Shown here: positions 1 through 13,766 of the stretch, piece after piece | How positions within the stretch are numbered: the first letter of the stretch is position 1 | How the letters are laid out: each line of letters opens with the position of its first letter | Assembly: GCF_035222485.1 (NCBI RefSeq) | Contig: NC_085925.1 | Location: 1,860,001-1,924,000, forward strand | From: Podospora pseudoanserina | Lineage: Eukaryota; Ascomycota; Sordariomycetes; Sordariales; Podosporaceae | Length of the DNA: 64,000 nt | Direction: 5' to 3' | Program-made: the position numbers and the translations under genes | Notes under the pieces: model-generated | What the model was told of the DNA's origin: nothing | Databases searched by the model: none | The model's input: the letters and a program-made list of their open reading frames with translations, nothing else

Positions 1-3000
1 AAAGGTGTAACTCACTACATTAGCTGCATATCAAGAGCTGGCCCTGTCATGAAGTTGCTCTTGGCGCCCATGTCAAGTTTGACAGATGGAGCACGAACTA
101 GCATACCTGTTAGAGGTGTGGCAGCATGCATCAGCCTCGCTTGTAAGATGCGAGATGTCAGTTGTCAGAGGCTGCGGGATATAGGAAGAAAAAGCAGGAA
201 TATTCCAGCAAGAAGTGTAAAACTCAAACAGAAGCGGGAGTAAAATGATGTAGGGGTCAACAGTGGAGATAAGTAGACATAGGTTTGACCACTGACAGGT
301 CTTGATGGTGTAAATACACGCGTACGTTGATATGACTCTATCAGTCCAGGGGTGCATTATGTTTTGATCGGCCAAACAACCTGTTCGGCACCGTGTCATG
401 CAAAAAACTGGGCACATGGAAATGCGTAGGGGCAGTGATGTTTAGGTGATACAGGCACGGCATCGCGCAACTAGGACAAGGCCAGGACGGGAAAGATAGA
501 AGTTGGTCCTGGAATTTCCAAACTTGTTCTTCCGGCCGGCGACAGGAGCAGATGCGATAGGTTCGTGCTGTGTCCCGGCCGCCTTGTTGGATGACCTCGG
601 TACGTTTTGTGGTTTTGAAACCGGTATAGCTTGTAGCTGGTTCCCCGCGAATTCATGTCCGTAGCACATCGCATGCGCAGAGACAACCTGAGTGGAAGTG
701 TCCGGCTCCGCGGCGATACCAACCCGCCCACCCGTCGTGTCGTCAGGTGCCATGCGGAGCATGCCCGCCCCATGCCATGACTGACCGCAACTTAGGATTT
801 GATGCCGACCACAGCCGCGGCATGTGTTGCTACGAGCCTCATCGATATCGCCGCGACAGCTCATGGCGATGGTTGATCAATGCGGTGACTACACCTTGGC
901 GTCTCAGTTGTGGTTGACCCCTCCATCACCTCGAAGAAGAGGGTGGGCAGGAAAATAGAACGAAGGCATGGACACGGGATCCGAGAAAGGAAATCCAGAC
1001 ACCCATCGGTCACTGACGGCTAGAGATGGGATTGGGATAGTGAATGGCATGGCCAAATTAATTCAGAACAGCCGAGTTAATATCGACGATTCTGCGCTGT
1101 CCACTGAGACGGCCATGAGTGATAATTGCTGCATTCCTGCTCCTTCTCCTCCTTCCTTCTCTGATGGTCTGACCAACACTGGATGAGATCAGTCGGCTCC
1201 TGCAATCTTGATCGGGGAAGGGTGAAGGTGTAAGGTGTCTGTGCGGTGCTATCTCCGGCGTTAAGAGCAGGGTAAAAGTCGACTAGACTCGTCGAGACTG
1301 GCGGTTAATATGACGTGAACCCAACGGCGGTGATGTTTGGTCGTGCTGATTTGCTTCTCGCACGAGTGGATGTTTGTGGGGAAGAGCCGGTGTGTTAAGC
1401 CACATCTGGGTTGGCGTGCGCCACCGCTCGAGCTTAAGTCAGAGGGTTAAGCACCCTTGTAGACAGGTCCGATGAGACATCCACCAACCTTCATTGATGA
1501 TGCTGCACACCTAGCTGTGTTTGGCATGTGTCACCGACGAAGGATAATTAGCAGTTGACAGGTCCCCTACGCTAGAGAGATCGAGACTCTCGTCGTCGAT
1601 GTGGAGGTTGTGGCACCAAATCTATACGAGTGCAACCGCAGAGAATGACCACGTTGGGCCAATATGTTTGATGCCAGGAATAGAGTCATCACTGAGGAGA
1701 TCGACGACTGGACCTGACTGAATGGGCAAGACACAGGCGCACATGGCCCTCGATCAGGAAAGACGAAAAGAGGGAAGAGACAGCAACGACAAGCAGCCGA
1801 CGACGACGCTAGGCTTGCTTTGCCGACATTCCAGGCGGTGCTGCACCTCTGATTGGCTGACGAGAATGTGGGGAAATAACGTTGGCTGCCGGCCTTCGGC
1901 GCCTTGGCGGCTGTTTGAACTGCACTCTTGCGAAGCTCACAGAGATCTCGCTCTGCAGTAATCATCAGAGAAAAGAGGGTGTGCTGGTGAGGCAGGGATC
2001 TTGCGAACGGTAAGTCACCGTCAACTACTGCAACACACAAACGGAGACGCGCACGTGGAATTCACCGTCCAAAAGCGCCACAGGGTTTCACTGGGAGATC
2101 GCCTTGAGTTCAGGAGAAACAGGCCGACCACCCGGAAATCGGACAGCTCACCTCGCACTCGCCTTTGCTCTCACTGATGAGCAAGACATTATTCTCTCGC
2201 TCGCTCATGCACGACATCTCGGTTGCTTCTCGCCAGCACAGCACAAGATCAAGACAGCAGCATATTACTGCATATCGGATAGGCCGTTAATTTTGTCTGG
2301 TCTTGCTTACAACCTAAGCCTACAGCTGAAGCTTCGTCATGCTATTCTAGAAGACGGCCTTTTGATTCCGCATGAAGAGCACGGATGTCGATGCCCAGTT
2401 CCTAACCTAACCCGCAACAAGGAAATGTCAAGTCTCAGGTGGTGGTGATGCCCTGAGCTCGAGCTAGTGGTTACACTAACAATCCTCCCGCACTGACATA
2501 CCACGCTGTGTTATGGTGTAGTACAAGGGTCGTCGCTTGCTTTTCCGACCCCCTCGTCGATTCCGGCTGCTCGGCCGCGGCACAGCCGGTAATTAGAGAC
2601 AGGGCAGGCTGCCCAATGCGACAGCAACTGTTCAAGGACCTCATCAAGCTCAGCTTTTCACTAGGGTCGACCAGAAATGTTGAGATGGGATATCTCGATC
2701 CCCCAAGAGATATCAACACAAAAACCATTGATGAGGTCCTCGTCAAAGGCGAAATCGCGGGAGCAAGCGGCTGCAGAGGACAAGGCGGCTGCGGCGAACT
2801 GGCCAAGGGGTCCACAAGAAAGACGGCAACGGCGACGGGAACAAAAGAGAAGCGCTAATCGTGGTACCTTGTGTGTATGCTGGAGGTACAATGTTCCAGC
2901 AGGATAACCGCCTTGACATGCCGTACCAGGGTACTTACACAACCAGCCCCATATCCAAGCTCACAGTCGAGAGGACCGGCGGGGCAAGTCATAGACGCAT

Positions 3001-4990
3001 GCTCCGTTCGCCAGCCATCACCGTACGACTGGTCAGTCGATAGGACCATGGCCGGTACCGCGCGGTGATGGAGCTGGGTGATGACGAGAGAGTGGGCTTT
3101 TACAGAGCACATGCATATATGCTATGCTGACTGCGTACGGCTCAGTTCTTCCCAACATGGCAACCAACACCGTCTAGATATTAAGCCTCGCAGGCTCGCA
3201 GTCATGTGTCTCGTCCATCAGCTGGGAAATCGCCACAGGCCATCTATTTACCGCAATTTTTTTCTCCTCAGCTCTCAGAAGCGAACGGCGCCGTCGTCTT
3301 CGTGTCGCCGCTGAAGGTGGATTCGCTTTGCTAACAGCACCTTCTAGTTCACACTCACCGCATGCTCAATGTTTGGTTCAGGTGCTATCGGGAAGGGTCC
3401 TCATAGGCGATGAAATTTGCTACTGTCGCATGCACCGTATTTTCACCTGGCCGAGGCGGGCCAGACTGCCAGATCTTTAGAGGCTATCTGCGAGTATCCG
3501 AAGCTCATACAACACTACTGGAAGAAGAGCATTATCGTGCGGCTGCTGCTATCCTCCGCTCCGTTTCCTCTTCCACCAGATCCAGCAGAGCTCAGGGGTT
3601 TGGGTCGAGTCGAACCTGTGGAGGACCTCCCCTCCATTGACCCCTGTCTGCCCTGATCGGAGAAGGAAAGCGGGCAGATCCCTGGGCATCAACCGTTGCG
3701 GGCGGCCGAACGCCAATCAGCTCTTCTGGACTTGGCATATCTCCACCAAACCAACGGCGCCGTTCTTCAGGGCACAGACTGGCGTCTTAGAAGAGGGGGA
3801 GTGTGCCTGGGGCCGACGGGCCCTCTTTCCAACCCTCCCCCAACTTCAAGTTTTTTTTTTCTCTTGCTACGGATCATTTTCTCCAAATCCCTAGCTCCTC
3901 CTCCTGGTTGACACACGCCCCTAGTTATTAAGGGGTGCTATTAACAACAGGTCGGTGGATGTTTTGGCCCAGCCTAGTGACGGCCTTCCCGAGCATACTA
4001 GTCCTCTCATCTCGCTCTTGTTATACTAGCTGTCCAGGAACACGGCAGAATCATGCTTCCCGGCGCGGCGATATGGGACGAAATCTCCACATCCTGTGAC
4101 GTTGCACAGTCTCTGCGAGCAATTAGCTAGCTACCTATGTTGCGCTGCTGTTGTTCAACTCGTCAGGCATCGGCACCAGATGCCACAGGAGACTGTGCCG
4201 GACTGGGGGGGTGCAACATCATCAGGAAAGACGGCTGCTGTGCCTCGATGGCAAGCCGCTGTACAACGAAAAAGATGGAAAACCCACGTGCAGCAATAAG
4301 CATTCATGGTTGACGTGCAGCAGTACACAGTTACAACTCATGCACCCCGGTCCCAGCGTGAAACGACACCACCACAACGAGCAGAGGGATTCGCTGGTAT
4401 TGGCTCTGAGCTAATGCTCCCCAGACTCTGCCCCAGATTCTTCCCCAGACCGACCTACGGTTTCTCCAAAAAAATCGCCCTCCCCCTTCCGCAGGTACCT
4501 CTTCTCGGACTGGCTGGCTGGCGTGACCTCTGTTGGGCATGATATTAATATGGGCCGTCCAGGTACTGCGACTCGGTCATGCCTGATTGGTGGTGGTTCC
4601 CAACTTGTGCCTGGCTAAGCAGCCTCGTCCCCCCCTGGCTATCCCGTTGTCCTCGTGGCTTGACACGGCATTGAGCAGCAACGTCGTCCATTTCGACGGG
4701 CTCCTTGCTCACTTCCTACCTCTGACGGAGTCCACTCTATCTCAACCTTACTCGGCAAGCTATACCTGGGGCCCCCATAGCAATGTACAGTACCCTATCG
4801 TCCTGCACAAGCGCCCGCTACGCTAGGTAGGGCCTCCCCAGAGCTCTTGGCCCGACTTGACAGGACGTTGCAACGTCGAACAAGCTTCTCCACACCACGG
4901 GTCCAAGGAAGGCGGCCTCGAAAGCCGGGGCATGGTCCAAATCTCTGCTCTCCCCACAATGTACCATACCTACAACTCCAGCTGCATGCC
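1..4990. other. Long region without a recognisable gene
   Basis: Both strands carry only short overlapping open frames. None shows a domain, a sensible chain of exons or a familiar motif. Poly-pyrimidine stretches occur (for example near 3848-3870). The region ends at the TATA box of the zinc-cluster regulator downstream, so part of it is probably a long promoter. A non-coding RNA cannot be excluded by reading alone. Confidence 0.6.
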
Positions 4991-4997
4991 ATGGAGA

Positions 4998-5005
4998 TAT
5001 ATAAG
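4998..5005 (+). promoter_or_regulatory. TATA box of the zinc-cluster regulator
   Basis: The sequence reads TATATAAG, about 270 bp upstream of the proposed ATG. If used, transcription would begin near 5025-5045 and give a pyrimidine-rich leader of roughly 230-250 nt. No transcript data support this; it is inferred from motif and position. Confidence 0.5.
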
Positions 5006-5021
5006 TCTGCGTCTGCTCCCC

Positions 5022-5081
5022 ATGTTCTCGCCTCTCTTCGTCATTACCCACATCTATCTTTATCCAAGTGGCTACCATTGA
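5022..5081 (+). other. Possible short upstream open reading frame
   Basis: This is a 19-codon ATG-to-TGA frame in the leader of the zinc-cluster regulator. It is the only ATG between the TATA box and the main start at 5274. It would be translated only if the RNA starts at or before 5022, about 17-24 bp after the TATA box, which is close to the limit. It may act as a translational brake or lie outside the mRNA. Confidence 0.25.
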
Positions 5082-5273
5082 GCGCTTCTACCCCAGCTCG
5101 TGGTTACTTTCCATCTTTGCCATTGCCACTTACCCCAGCTTCTCGCTTGTAACCGGTACCCGGCGGCGTCCCCGGCATCGCCAACCTGTCGTGCTCATAA
5201 ATACCGTGTGGCCGTCTGGGTTGCGTCTTCCCCAGAACCACCTTTGGCACTTCACAGCTTTGGACTTTCCAAC

Positions 5274-7704
5274 ATGGCCCCATCAATCCCAGTTCCCACC
5301 CAGGGTGGCATGTTCCACACCTTCCAAGGCGTCACCCCACGGAAGCAGTCAACAGACTCTCAAGATAGCACAAAGACCAGCTCCACAGGTACAGCCAAGA
5401 GGATAACAACACCACATGCTTGTGCCGAGTGCAAGAGACGGAAGATGTAAGTCAGATCAGATCCTCAGACAGGAGGAACATATCTAACCAGGTGTGCTCA
5501 GCCGCTGCGATGGTCAACAACCATGTGGCCAATGCCTCTCCAGCCGGGCTCCCAAGAGATGTTTCTACGACAAGCACAGACAAAGAGTGATCCCATCACG
5601 CAAGACACTCGAAGCTCTATCACAGTCCCTCGAAGAATGCCGGTCGATCCTGAAGCGGTTATACCCAACACAAGATGTGCAGTCTCTTCTGCCTCTCTCC
5701 AGACAAGAACTCCTCAGCCTTCTTGACAGGCCAACAATAGATACTTCGGTCGGCGGCTTACCATCACCACCATTAAACACCAGTCCCATGTCGGACTTGG
5801 ACTCACCAATGATGCCAAAGACGGAGAACCTGCTCGAGCAGATGCCATCCAGAGACACAGAATGGGACGAGGAGCGAAGAGGAAGAGACCCGATCCCAGC
5901 CGAAGCCGACGACATCAACGCTCTTTCGCTCTCAGTAGACCGCCAAACATCCTATCTCGGTGCCTCCTCCATCAAGGCCGCCCTCATGGTCATGCTCAAG
6001 GTCCAACCTGGCCTCCGAAACTCCCTCGCAGCCCCATTAAACGGAGTCGAGATGTCCCACAACTACCCAGCTATCCGCCAGAAGCCCACCACCCAAAAGG
6101 ACCCCCAACGCATCCCATGGTCCTGGAAGGGCCAAACACTCATCGACGCCTACTTCAAACGCATCCACGCTTTCGTTCCAATGCTCGACGAGTCCACCTT
6201 CCGCGCTGATTACCTCGAAGGCCAACGAACCGACGCCCCATGGCTCGCTCTGCTCAACATGGTCTTTGCCATGGGTTCCATCGCGGCTATGAAATCGGAC
6301 GACTACAACCACATCAACTACTACAACCGCGCCATGGAGCACCTTCCCATGGACGCCTTTGGCTCCTCCCACATCGAGACGGTCCAGGCCCTCGCCCTCA
6401 TCGGAGGTTACTACCTCCACTACATCAACCGGCCCAACATGGCCAACGCCGTCCTCGGCGCCGCCATCCGCATGGCCTCCGCTTTGGGTCTTCACCGTGA
6501 GTCCATCACGGTGGGTCTCCCAGGCAGCGACATCATCGCAGCCGAAACCCGCCGCAGAACCTGGTGGTCCCTCTTCTGCCTCGACACATGGGCCACCACC
6601 ACCATGGGCCGTCCCTCGTTCGGCCGCTGGGGTCCTGCGATCAACATCCGCCCCCCCGAGTTCGGCATCAACGCCAACCGGGATTCATCCCAGCACGCAG
6701 GAATCCTCCCTCTGATCGAAAACATTAAATTCTGCAAGATCGCCACTCAAATCCAAGACATGCTCGCCATCACCCCCCTTCTCAGGACAGAAGACCGCTG
6801 CGCCATCGACGCCCAGCTCGTAAACTGGTACACCTCCCTCCCTTGGCTCTTGCGGACAACCGACCCCTGCGCGGAACCGCTCTACATGGCCCGCTGCATC
6901 ATGAAGTGGCGCTACCAAAACTTACGCATGCTCCTCCACCGCCCCGTCCTCCTCTCCCTTGCCTCCTCCGGCCTCAACCCCCATACCCAAGCCTGCGACG
7001 CGGACCTCCAAGCCATTGAGACCTGCCGTGAACTCGCCGCGGCCACCATCGAAGACGTCGGCCGTGAATGGACCCGCAACCAAATGAGCGGCTGGAACGC
7101 AGTCTGGTTCCTCTACCAAGCAGCCATGGTCCCCCTCGTCTCCGTCTTCTGGCAATGGGGCTCTCCCCGCGTGCCAGAGTGGCTCAAGCAAATCGAGCAA
7201 GTCCTCGACCTCCTCGAGGTCATGGAGGAGTGGTCCCTCGCCGCCCGGCGCTCAAGAGAGGTAGTCTGGCGCATGTACGAAGCCTCCCGGGCAGTCCAAG
7301 CTCAAGGCGCCGCTGCCCGCTCCCAATCCCCCGCCGGCCTTCACATCACCACCACAGCCGACAGCATCGTCGTCGGCGGCGGAGAAGTTCACATGAGCCC
7401 CATTGGTCTCGAGCCAGTCGACGGAATGGGGGGTATGATGGGTCTGCTTGATCAAGGGGGTCTATGGGATCTAGACGGGATGTACTGGGGTGGAAACGGC
7501 CCTCAGTCCCCAACACACACTGGAAACCCAGACGACAGCGCCGCCGCCGCCGAGTTTGCCGCTTACGCTGCTGCTCAACAAGCCGCCTCCGCCGCTCATC
7601 ACCACCACCCCGAGCTGATGCAGCATGTGGACTATGGGATGATGCACCACCACCACGCTGGACATCATCACGTGGGGATGGAGGGCTTTGGGTATGTTCA
7701 GTGA
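5274..7704 (+). CDS. Zn2Cys6 transcription factor with fungal MHR domain
   Basis: Two exons with one 55-bp intron (5447-5501), encoding 791 residues. The intron splits the zinc cluster; joining the exons restores CKRRKIRCDG. The six cysteines are C50, C53, C60, C66, C69 and C78, a CX2CX6CX5CX2CX8C binuclear cluster. A basic linker (HRQRVIPSRK) and a short predicted coil follow. The fungal-specific middle homology region starts near residue 265 (PWSWKGQTLIDAYF) and runs to about 560. The tail is rich in Ala, His and Gly, as in many activation regions. The start lies in the context AACATGG. From memory, the cluster and linker resemble the CLR-1/ClrA group of cellulose-response regulators, but I cannot prove that, so no symbol is given. 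It is a DNA-binding nuclear regulator; its targets are unknown. Confidence 0.93.
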
Positions 7705-10700
7705 GCTAGCTGATTACCTAACAACACCATCTCCCTCCCTCCCCGGCTGTATTACAATCCCACCCGGAACATCGGCCCCCTTCATATTCCCCAACGCTAC
7801 CCTACCGTCACACCCAGTGGCGTCTCAAGCAACTCAAAAAAAAAAAGTCTGGGGTAACCGGGCAGTCTGGGGTAAACAGGGATTATTTTCCCCCTTGTTC
7901 ACTTCTTCTTCGTCGTCATCATTCTATATGACAATTCTTTTTTTTACACCCCAAAATTTTCACTTTATTTCATTACTACTCAAAGCAAATGGAACGGATG
8001 GAAACGGATGGAATCGGGGCCGGATATACCACAACTTACTTTTTAACTTCTGGAAACGAAATTTGTTTGGGTTGCTTTTTTGCTTTTTTCTCTTGCACAT
8101 ATTTTTTTGTATAAACAATGATGATGAATGAGAGAAAGAGGATGAAGCAGGAAGGTCGGTTGGGGAAAAAGATCGGAAAAAACACACACGCACGCAAATC
8201 TCCTACAACAAACAAAACAGGAATTGGGAAAGTTGGAAAGGACAGGACAAGGGAGTTCTTAAATTAGGTTTTGTCTAGGCTTATACCCAATATTCCACTT
8301 TTTTACAACACACTTCACCATCATGTCTTTGACTGTTTTTTCGCCCTCTTGGGTTTGATGCGATGAGAAACAATAACCATGGGCAAGAACATTGAGTCAA
8401 AGGGACACATCGGGCGTTTACTCGGCCCTGTAGAAAATACCCGGAATGACCACTCCCCTATCCCACAACTGATTGGACTCTCACCATCATCACTATTACT
8501 TCCCTTGCCCCTCCTAGCCATTCATCTTCCCTCTCTCTCTCACACACAACTCCGTAATTCGAAGGTGATACCTAGCTAGCGAATACATTCCTTCCTTCTT
8601 CCCCGCATTCTTCTCTCATGCAACCTTGACGTCCACCATCGAAACATATCCCATCATCAAACACACAGACCCTTCAGCGACTTGGTACAGTATCACTGTG
8701 GATATTATGGAAGCGTTCACAAAGGCTTCCAGCCAGGCTTCATCATCCAATAAGAGCCCACCGGTCTTGCACCCCGAAGCCGACATTCCAGAAAGCTTTT
8801 ACATCTTCTTGGCTACCCTTCGTGTCAGTGTCAAAGTCGCAACATCCGATGGCGACGTGACATGGCTTCTTCAACATACCAGCCATCTTGAGGCAGCATC
8901 TTGAAGATCACTACGACCACACACACTGAGAAGACTTCACTTCCGGGAACTACGCTCGTCCGTCTCCGGCTCAGCACCCCTAGATACAATACTACCACCA
9001 AGATCATCCGCACTAGGTACTCTCAGCTGTACAGAAGACAACCCGGATGGGCCATATCTGCCGTGTCAGCAATGCGACAAGTCAGTTTCCTCCAGTCTTG
9101 GGTGCCTGTATGCTGTACACCTCTGGAAGGGGAGAGGAGGATATGAGGGTCGATCCGCCAAGCACTTGGTAGATGTGGGGAGCATCGTCCTGACAGCTTC
9201 ACACCACGTGGGAATCCAAAATGCTATCCGGGCAGATTTCGCCTTTTGATGTTAGGCGAAAGGTCAAGAAGGAGCAAAAGATCGACAACTCCCGCCCGTA
9301 GTAAACTCAGCCACTTTCTGGGGAAAGATCGGTCTCTGTGTGTCACCATCAGTCGCCTCTGGGGGGGACTTTTGGAAGGTATCCGGAAGGACAAAAGAGG
9401 TGATCGCCGGTTGGGCTGGTGGCAGGATCAGCCGTCAAGCCGTCTGCTAGACTCAGGGGGAATGTCCTGCCATGCGGTCGGTTGTGTCCCTTGCTGTCTG
9501 CATCTGCATCTTCGAGAAAGTCGCTGATGTCGGAGACTGTCGTGCAAAAGTTGGAGTTGGTGGTGGGGCAGATCATCGATCGACTTGGAAGAAGCAAAGG
9601 TGACTGGGGGTGAAAACGGTTTCCTGAACGGGGCCCCGTCAGGCCAAAAAAACGGTGTTGTCTCATTGGTTGGCTGAATCTGTCGGGTGTTCGCGTCGAG
9701 GATGTTGCTGCAATCTGGAGTGACGGCCCGAAGCGCAGAGGGCCCTGCTGGGTACCTCGGCCTCTCAAGCAGACTCCGCCTGTTTGACCCCCTGTGCTCA
9801 GGTACCTGAGACGTTGGAAATGTCAACCACCCCTGTTCAACGGTTTTGAGATGTGGGGTAAATGCACCCCAGGTCTTCTCCAAGCTGGGGAAAAAATGAA
9901 ATTTGACAGGGGTGGAGGGGGGAAATGCGGGGTTAAGCCATCGTTCCAACATTCTCATGCCTCTGGATCGCGAAAAACGCAGCGACAACCCACCTGCCTC
10001 TTCTAGCCCAGCATTGGTGAGACAGAAGCAATAGGAGACGAGGCGTATAGGGGGGCTAGCTCACCTCGTCATCATCATCCTTGTCGAGGTATCGAATCTC
10101 GTGTGTGCAACCACTACACACCAACTGTGTCGTTGATGATCGCCCGTGCTTGTTGATACTGTCGGTAGATGGAAGCAAAATGCGGGGTATCCAACCCATG
10201 CCTGGAGATCACAGGTTCTTGGTTTTTTTTGTTTCTCCTCTTTTCTTTTTTTTCATCGGTCCTTTAGGCCGTCATCAAAGCTTGGCCCTGACGGCATTGT
10301 CATCCGCCGACAGGCTCTCCACCCCACTGCCGGCCTCTTGATGCAACAGACCTATTAGGCTTGCAACTGTCCAACTGCACGCCCGGACCTCATCACACCA
10401 GCAGGTCGTCGACAGCACATGCCATCACCGCTTCTTGTTCACCTTCGGATGCGGTGGGGCTGGAGAGGCCGGAGAACGACGGGTCTGGGGGCAGCCACGT
10501 TGGTAGTAACAAGTTGTGGTATTCCGTACTTTGAGACCGGGGCCGTCGATGTTCTGCTCCGGGACCGGCATGATTTTGGTTCTGAAGGACCCTTGGTGGT
10601 TGTGGCAACTACCATGTATGGCTAATGTTTGGTGCGTGATAAAGTCTCTGTAGTGTTGTGTCGTCTTGTCTTGTCTTGTCCGTCGGGCTCGTACCAAACC

Positions 10701-13700
10701 CCGACTCCTCTTGTCTTATTGAACTTCAGCCACAAAAAAGCTTCGTCCTGTGCCCAGAGATTGCTGGGGTGGCATTTACCAGTGGTCAAGTTAGATCGGC
10801 TCAGGGTCGTGAGTGTGCTGTCAATCGGCCAACAGGAGGGGTTTGCAGTTACGTGCACCGAAAGCAAGCAAAACACATTCAGCCGGTGCGGACAGAAGGA
10901 AACAATTGGCGAGAGGCCGACAGCGTGCATCAAGATGTGGTAAGCTTTGGTGGTCGAGGTGAGAGGAGCCTGCAGTTGCCAGATCATGGTTCAGTCCGGA
11001 GCTGCCTACCTCAGGAGCACCTGCCATTGCAATCATGAAATCCGACGTCTGCCCCTGCCTCCTGGAAAATCCCAGAAAGGAACTGGCAAGCGAGGGGGGC
11101 TGCAGGCTCACTTCTCTCTCATGTCGGTACTCGTTTCCATCATTCCAATCCACCACCGACACCGACGCCGGCACAGCAATGCAAGCCATTGCAATCAAGC
11201 TCCGGCTTCCGGACCCGCCATGCCGCATCAGGGGCCGGAGATGTGGAGACAGGGAATCCCCCAACTATGACAAGTTTTCTGCGCACACCGAGAGCCTGTT
11301 CCGTGGCGATGATAGGTTACCATGGATCACGAAACTTGTTTCAGGGCCTTTGAATCTTATCTCTTCCGTCGTTGTTATCTCTTTATTTCACGGCGCGAAG
11401 ATCCCGCGCACAGACTTGCTGTTACTGTCTCGATATATTGTCTTGTTGTGTTGGCATGTTGCTAACAAGCTTCTCTAGGTGGTTGGCGTTTCATACGTGC
11501 AGCGCGCGGCTGGGAATGTGGTAGGGCAGCCTCCAGAGCAAAAGACAGTTGGGGAGCATGACGCGGCCGGAGCAAGCCGTTGCTGTCCACTCCCAGTTGT
11601 GGGAGCGCCATCACCTGAAACGTCATCGCCGTGCATGTGGTGGCGCTCAAGTTCAGGAATCGAGGAGAGATAGCGCCGGCTCTCCCGTCCCCTCCATCTG
11701 TCGAGCTCTAGATACGACAGATGGCATCTCCTCGCCGGGGACATGGAGGTTTCAGACCTGCAGCGTGCGACTCACCGTCTTGTCTTGATCTGGAAGTCTG
11801 GTCGGCGTGGATCACGCCATCGGTATGACAAAAAATAAGCTTTGGGACCGCTGCCTTGCTAGGCGCGACAGAGACGCGCCCTTCCAGCGACTCGTCGCGG
11901 CTCTGCGAGAGAGCAACAAGCAGGGACTGGGCTTGATTGATGGACTAATACGTGATATCGTAGAGAGGAGTGATGTTGTGATGATGATTTCAGACATTGT
12001 TTTCATTCTCTCGCCGTATCGATGTACCAGCGTCTCTGAGATGGCATGTGATGTTGTGATGATGATTTCAGACATTGTTTTCATTCTCTCGCCGTATCGA
12101 TGTACCAGCGTCTCTGAGATGGCATGTGATGTTGTGATGATGATTTCAGACATTGTTTTCATTCTCTCGCCGTATCGATGTACCAGCGTCTCTGAGATGG
12201 CATGTGATGTTGCCACAAGAGGCTCTCCTTGTCGATACGGTTAGATAATACGAGCTGGATACTCGAGAAATACGATCAACGAACACGAGCAGGGTGTTTG
12301 AGAGCCTTGAACTGGCAGAGATGGAATTCCATTCCTTGTTTTTCAGCTGCCTCTTAGTCCATACTCATTGAATTCTTTCAAAACTCGAGAGTCCAACACC
12401 AAGATGGTCGTGACCTATTAAGGTCATTTTAAAGCGCCTGAGAATCTCAAAACCAAATTGTAGTTAGATTGGAGATGCTGATTCGAAGTAACTAAGGTAG
12501 GTGGTCCCCTTTTACGTGTGTTGATTAAGTGGTTGGTAAGAAGATAAGGGCAAGTGGCTCCCATATAAATACCGTTGCTACAGCACCCTGAGTCGCTTAA
12601 AAGATAAATGGTCACAGTCGAAGTGTAATTCTGTCGCCAAAATCAGAGTGTAAGCTGTAACATCGGGTAGTACAGCATCTTATTACCGAACGGTTGCTTG
12701 TAAGACAATACTTCCCAGGATGAATAAGTTTCTGTCAACACCATCAACAGTCCAGGCCAGTTCATGATCGGTCTTTCGATTCTTCATTATCAATCGAATT
12801 TGCAAACCAGATGACCATGAGGAGGACTCGGCTGCCCCAGCCCCTGGCTCAAAGCATATCAATACGCGATGGCGCCTTTTGATTTACGGCCGTGCAGCTC
12901 TGAAAATAAGGTTTGAGGATCTGCCGTGCAAAGGGACGACCGAGCAAGTGTCACTCACACTGGGACCAATCAAGAAACTGCTATTGCTTAGTGGTCTCCA
13001 AACAGCCATGGAAAAAGCGTTTGCAGTCGGTTTGGGACGGCTTCACGCTCCAAGACAGCTGTCAGAAACGGGTGATGGCGGCCCGCAGGGAGATTCAGCC
13101 CCATACACAGCGCGCAAACCGAGGTTGGGATGGAAGCGGAGCAAGATCCAGAATATTGGGAGTCTCACCCAGGAGCATGGATGGACATAGGTGGGAGATA
13201 CGGTCACACAAGACACCCCATGTCTCGACATGACGCAGCGATGTCTGCTCCTCGTCCATTGCCACCAGCAAAGATGCATGCCTGTCGACAACAATTGAAG
13301 CTACTAACAGAAATCCCTCCTGCGCAATCCTTTGATTCCGAGCCTCTCACTGCATCTCTACGGCGGGGTTGAAGGGGTCTCTGTGAACTCTAACGGGCGG
13401 TATCAGCTACCGGCCGTAGCACTGACTGTGTGGGTGCAAGGGAATGAGCCTGGTACACAAACATCGATTCTCTCGAAGTTCCCCTTATCCTCGGAACCCC
13501 CCTCATTAACCTGTATGCTGGCTCCAGTTCCCTCGCCTCACTTCATCTGGATGACGATGTCGGATCGAGGATCAGGGTCGGAGCAAGTTCCTGGCTAGGT
13601 CAAGTGTGGGATTTTATGATTTCAACACCTCTCTCAAAGATCAAGTATAACTAAGGCAAGCATTCCGTGTTACTACCTCTTCATTCTCTCAAACAAACAA

Positions 13701-13766
13701 CAGAAGTATCTATCAAGTACATACAACTCAACACTTTACACATCGACCCAACAACCAAGCCTCACC
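7705..13766. other. Six-kilobase region without a recognisable gene
   Basis: The first several hundred bases are T-rich and probably the 3' UTR of the regulator. The rest holds only short overlapping frames with no recognised motif, a 78-bp tandem repeat near 12 kb, and a more AT-rich stretch at about 12.24-12.85 kb. The end is the promoter and leader of the MFS gene. Several frames of 90-190 codons on both strands were read and not accepted as genes. Confidence 0.55.
11970..12212. repeat. 78-bp tandem repeat, three full copies
   Basis: Three consecutive 78-bp units (11970-12203), apparently identical, are followed by a 9-base partial copy. Because 78 is divisible by three, open frames persist through the array on both strands, which makes a shadow ORF on each. 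Nothing else suggests that the array is translated. Near-identity of the copies points to recent expansion by slippage or unequal exchange. Confidence 0.95.

Noticed and set aside
8626-8904. 92-codon frame downstream of the regulator
   Set aside because: It starts at TTG rather than ATG and has no recognisable content.
9428-9988. 186-codon minus-strand frame
   Set aside because: It overlaps another open frame on the same strand, its composition is non-protein-like, and there is no motif.
10821-11264. 147-codon minus-strand frame with plus-strand frames on top
   Set aside because: Several frames are open at once, which suits GC-rich non-coding sequence; no domain was recognised.
11807-12244. 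145-codon plus-strand frame and a matching minus-strand frame over the 78-bp repeat
   Set aside because: Openness is a by-product of a repeat unit divisible by three; no start context, exon logic or motif supports a protein.
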